Shown here: in pieces, positions 62,858 through 64,000 of the stretch | Layout: each line of letters opens with the position of its first letter | Position numbering within the stretch: the first letter of the stretch is position 1 | Assembly (NCBI RefSeq): GCF_900096905.1 | Contig: NZ_FMYI01000003.1 | Location: 124,001 to 188,000 of the forward strand | Direction of reading: 5' to 3' | Origin: Pelagirhabdus alkalitolerans | Lineage (GTDB): Bacteria; Bacillota; Bacilli; Bacillales; Amphibacillaceae | DNA: 64,000 nt | The notes under the pieces: generated by a model | What the model was told of the DNA's origin: nothing | Databases searched by the model: none | Seen by the model: the letters and a program-made list of their open reading frames with translations, nothing else | Translations under genes and position numbers: made by a program

Positions 62858-63888
62858 AATAATCCTTTAATAACCCCTTCTGAAATAAGGTATTGATAAG
62901 GGGTTGATTGAATACGTTCTTCTTCTGTTTGATTCGATAAAAAACCTAATTCTAATAACATGCTGGGTCTTTTAGATAAACGTAGAATTTGATAGTTACC
63001 TGTTGAGGCTCCACGGTCATTGGCATCGGTTGTTTCGATCAATTGATCATGAACAGATAACGCAAGTTCTTCATCTATTTTGTCCCGGTAAAAAGTATCC
63101 ATCCCGTTAGCACTTGGATAGTTTGGTTCACTATTGTAGTGAATACTAATAAAGGCATCAGCATGTTTATAATTACTAAGTGCAGGTCGTGGTCCGAGCG
63201 CATGGTAGTAATCATCCGTTCTGGTTAATGCTACATTTGCTCCTAGAAGCTCTAGTTGACGTTGTAAAATATAAGACGTGAAAAGCGCGTATTCACTTTC
63301 GTAACGTCCTGATATGCCTGTTGCACCAATATCTTCACCACCATGTCCTGGATCAATGACGATTGTTTGGTCATTGATTGGCTTTGCATCAGACTGATCG
63401 ACATCTAAAAGCCAACTCGGAATATAACCTACTGTTTCATCACGTGTTTCAACTTGAATCCAACCATCAACGCTTTCAAGAATCGTCACTGTTTGATGTT
63501 TGGTAAGTTCTCGAAGTCGATTCGATCCAACCGTTGCGTCTTCTCGCAATGTGACCTTATCAATAGGAATCATCATCATTTCAGGCATATCTCCATTATC
63601 AAAAGATGGTGATTCACTTGACTGTTCAATGATGGAAACGAAATCTTCGTGAACCCAACCGGCCGCTTCGTTAAATTCAATTTCTAACCACTCTGCATCT
63701 GATTGAAGATAGGGATATGTATCACCAGAGTTGGCAGATCCGATCGGTTCATGTTCAGTGCCAGGTCCGCTTCGAATTAATAAATCATCCGAATCAATTT
63801 GAACCGATTGTGCATAAGTCGTATGAGTCGCAAATAGGAAAAAAATAAAGCTAAATCCTAGTAGAGTGGTAGTGATTTTAAAATTCAT
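62848..63888 (-). CDS. SH3b-domain N-acetylmuramoyl-L-alanine amidase (YrvJ-like)
   Basis: Secreted wall hydrolase that cuts the amide bond between MurNAc and the stem peptide. Signal peptide (LLGFSFIFFLFATHTTYA), two bacterial SH3 domains (about 28-88, LLIRSGPGTEHEPIG; and about 108-165, VTLREDATVGSNRL) and a C-terminal amidase_3 domain with zinc motifs VIDPGHGG, SEYAL and SIHYNS and catalytic Glu in LELGFL. 346 residues. Its place after relA-dtd matches B. subtilis yrvJ, though the strand is reversed and the pst block lies between. Confidence 0.92.
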   Translation of the reverse strand: MNFKITTTLLGFSFIFFLFATHTTYAQSVQIDSDDLLIRSGPGTEHEPIGSANSGDTYPYLQSDAEWLEIEFNEAAGWVHEDFVSIIEQSSESPSFDNGDMPEMMMIPIDKVTLREDATVGSNRLRELTKHQTVTILESVDGWIQVETRDETVGYIPSWLLDVDQSDAKPINDQTIVIDPGHGGEDIGATGISGRYESEYALFTSYILQRQLELLGANVALTRTDDYYHALGPRPALSNYKHADAFISIHYNSEPNYPSANGMDTFYRDKIDEELALSVHDQLIETTDANDRGASTGNYQILRLSKRPSMLLELGFLSNQTEEERIQSTPYQYLISEGVIKGLLNP

Positions 63889-63986
63889 ATAGTAAGCTCC
63901 TTTGTTGATCTCTTTATATGATAATAAACCTTCTTACAAAAAGTCAAAACATTCTTTAGTCTAGTAAAGAAAAATAACAGGATAGA

Positions 63987-63992
63987 CTTGAC
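63987..63992 (+). promoter_or_regulatory. -35 element at the window edge
   Basis: A perfect TTGACA occurs near the right end. The -10 region lies beyond the window. By synteny it could serve hisS, but that is not shown here. Confidence 0.3.
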
Positions 63993-64000
63993 ATTACATA

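Overview
The window is low-GC Firmicutes DNA and keeps the gene order of the Bacillus subtilis lon-ysxC ... spoVID-valS-folC-comC-spoIIB-radC-mreBCD-minCD-spoIVFAB-rplU-ysxB-rpmA-spo0B-obg-pheB-pheA-niaR ... safA ... yebC-ruvAB-queA-tgt-yajC ... yrbG-spoVB-comN-secDF-yrvD-recJ-apt-relA-dtd-yrvJ stretch. Sporulation genes (spoVID, spoIIB, spoIVFA/FB, spo0B, safA, spoVB) point to an endospore former. The hemAXCDBL block normally found between ysxC and spoVID is absent. This fits a fermentative, haem-less bacillus of the Amphibacillus/Halolactibacillus kind; that placement is inference from gene content, not from a sequence search.

Layout. 1-8176: 3' part of lon, engB, a minus-strand membrane protein, a short spoVID, a small minus-strand membrane gene, then valS behind a T-box, and folC. 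8177-20590: a type IV pilus operon (pilB, pilT, pilC, major pilin, three further pilin-like proteins including one with a von Willebrand A domain, pilD, pilM, pilN, pilO). It sits where B. subtilis has only comC. Its 5' leader carries a clear c-di-GMP-II riboswitch that overlaps an intrinsic terminator, and PilB itself starts with an MshEN-type c-di-GMP-binding domain, so the second messenger may act on both transcription and the motor. 20636-24207: spoIIB and radC. radC is split inside its JAMM metal-binding motif by a structurally complete group II intron whose encoded protein keeps the maturase domain but has lost the reverse-transcriptase active site. 24372-28348: mreBCD and minCD. 28493-32564: spoIVFA/FB, an RNase E/G-family gene without a canonical start codon, and the L21-Prp-L27 operon. 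32763-35955: spo0B, obg, pheB, pheA. 35981-38045: niaR, a short safA, and nadE, with the usual nifS-nadBCA genes missing. 38137-43496: yebC, a hypothetical gene, ruvAB, queA, tgt, yajC. 43679-51079: a large unrecognised membrane protein, a TIGR04086 protein, a DUF421 protein, spoVB, comN, secDF, yrvD. 51143-56821: recJ, apt, relA, dtd. 57205-58187: three small membrane proteins. 58414-62810: pstSCAB-phoU behind four PhoP half-sites spaced 11 bp apart. 62848-63888: an SH3b/amidase_3 cell-wall hydrolase on the minus strand.

The most unusual points are the intron with a maturase-only protein in radC, the c-di-GMP-controlled pilus operon with modular adhesin-like pilins, and the apparent AUC start of the RNase G-like gene. 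I saw no tRNA, rRNA, CRISPR array, insertion sequence or prophage.
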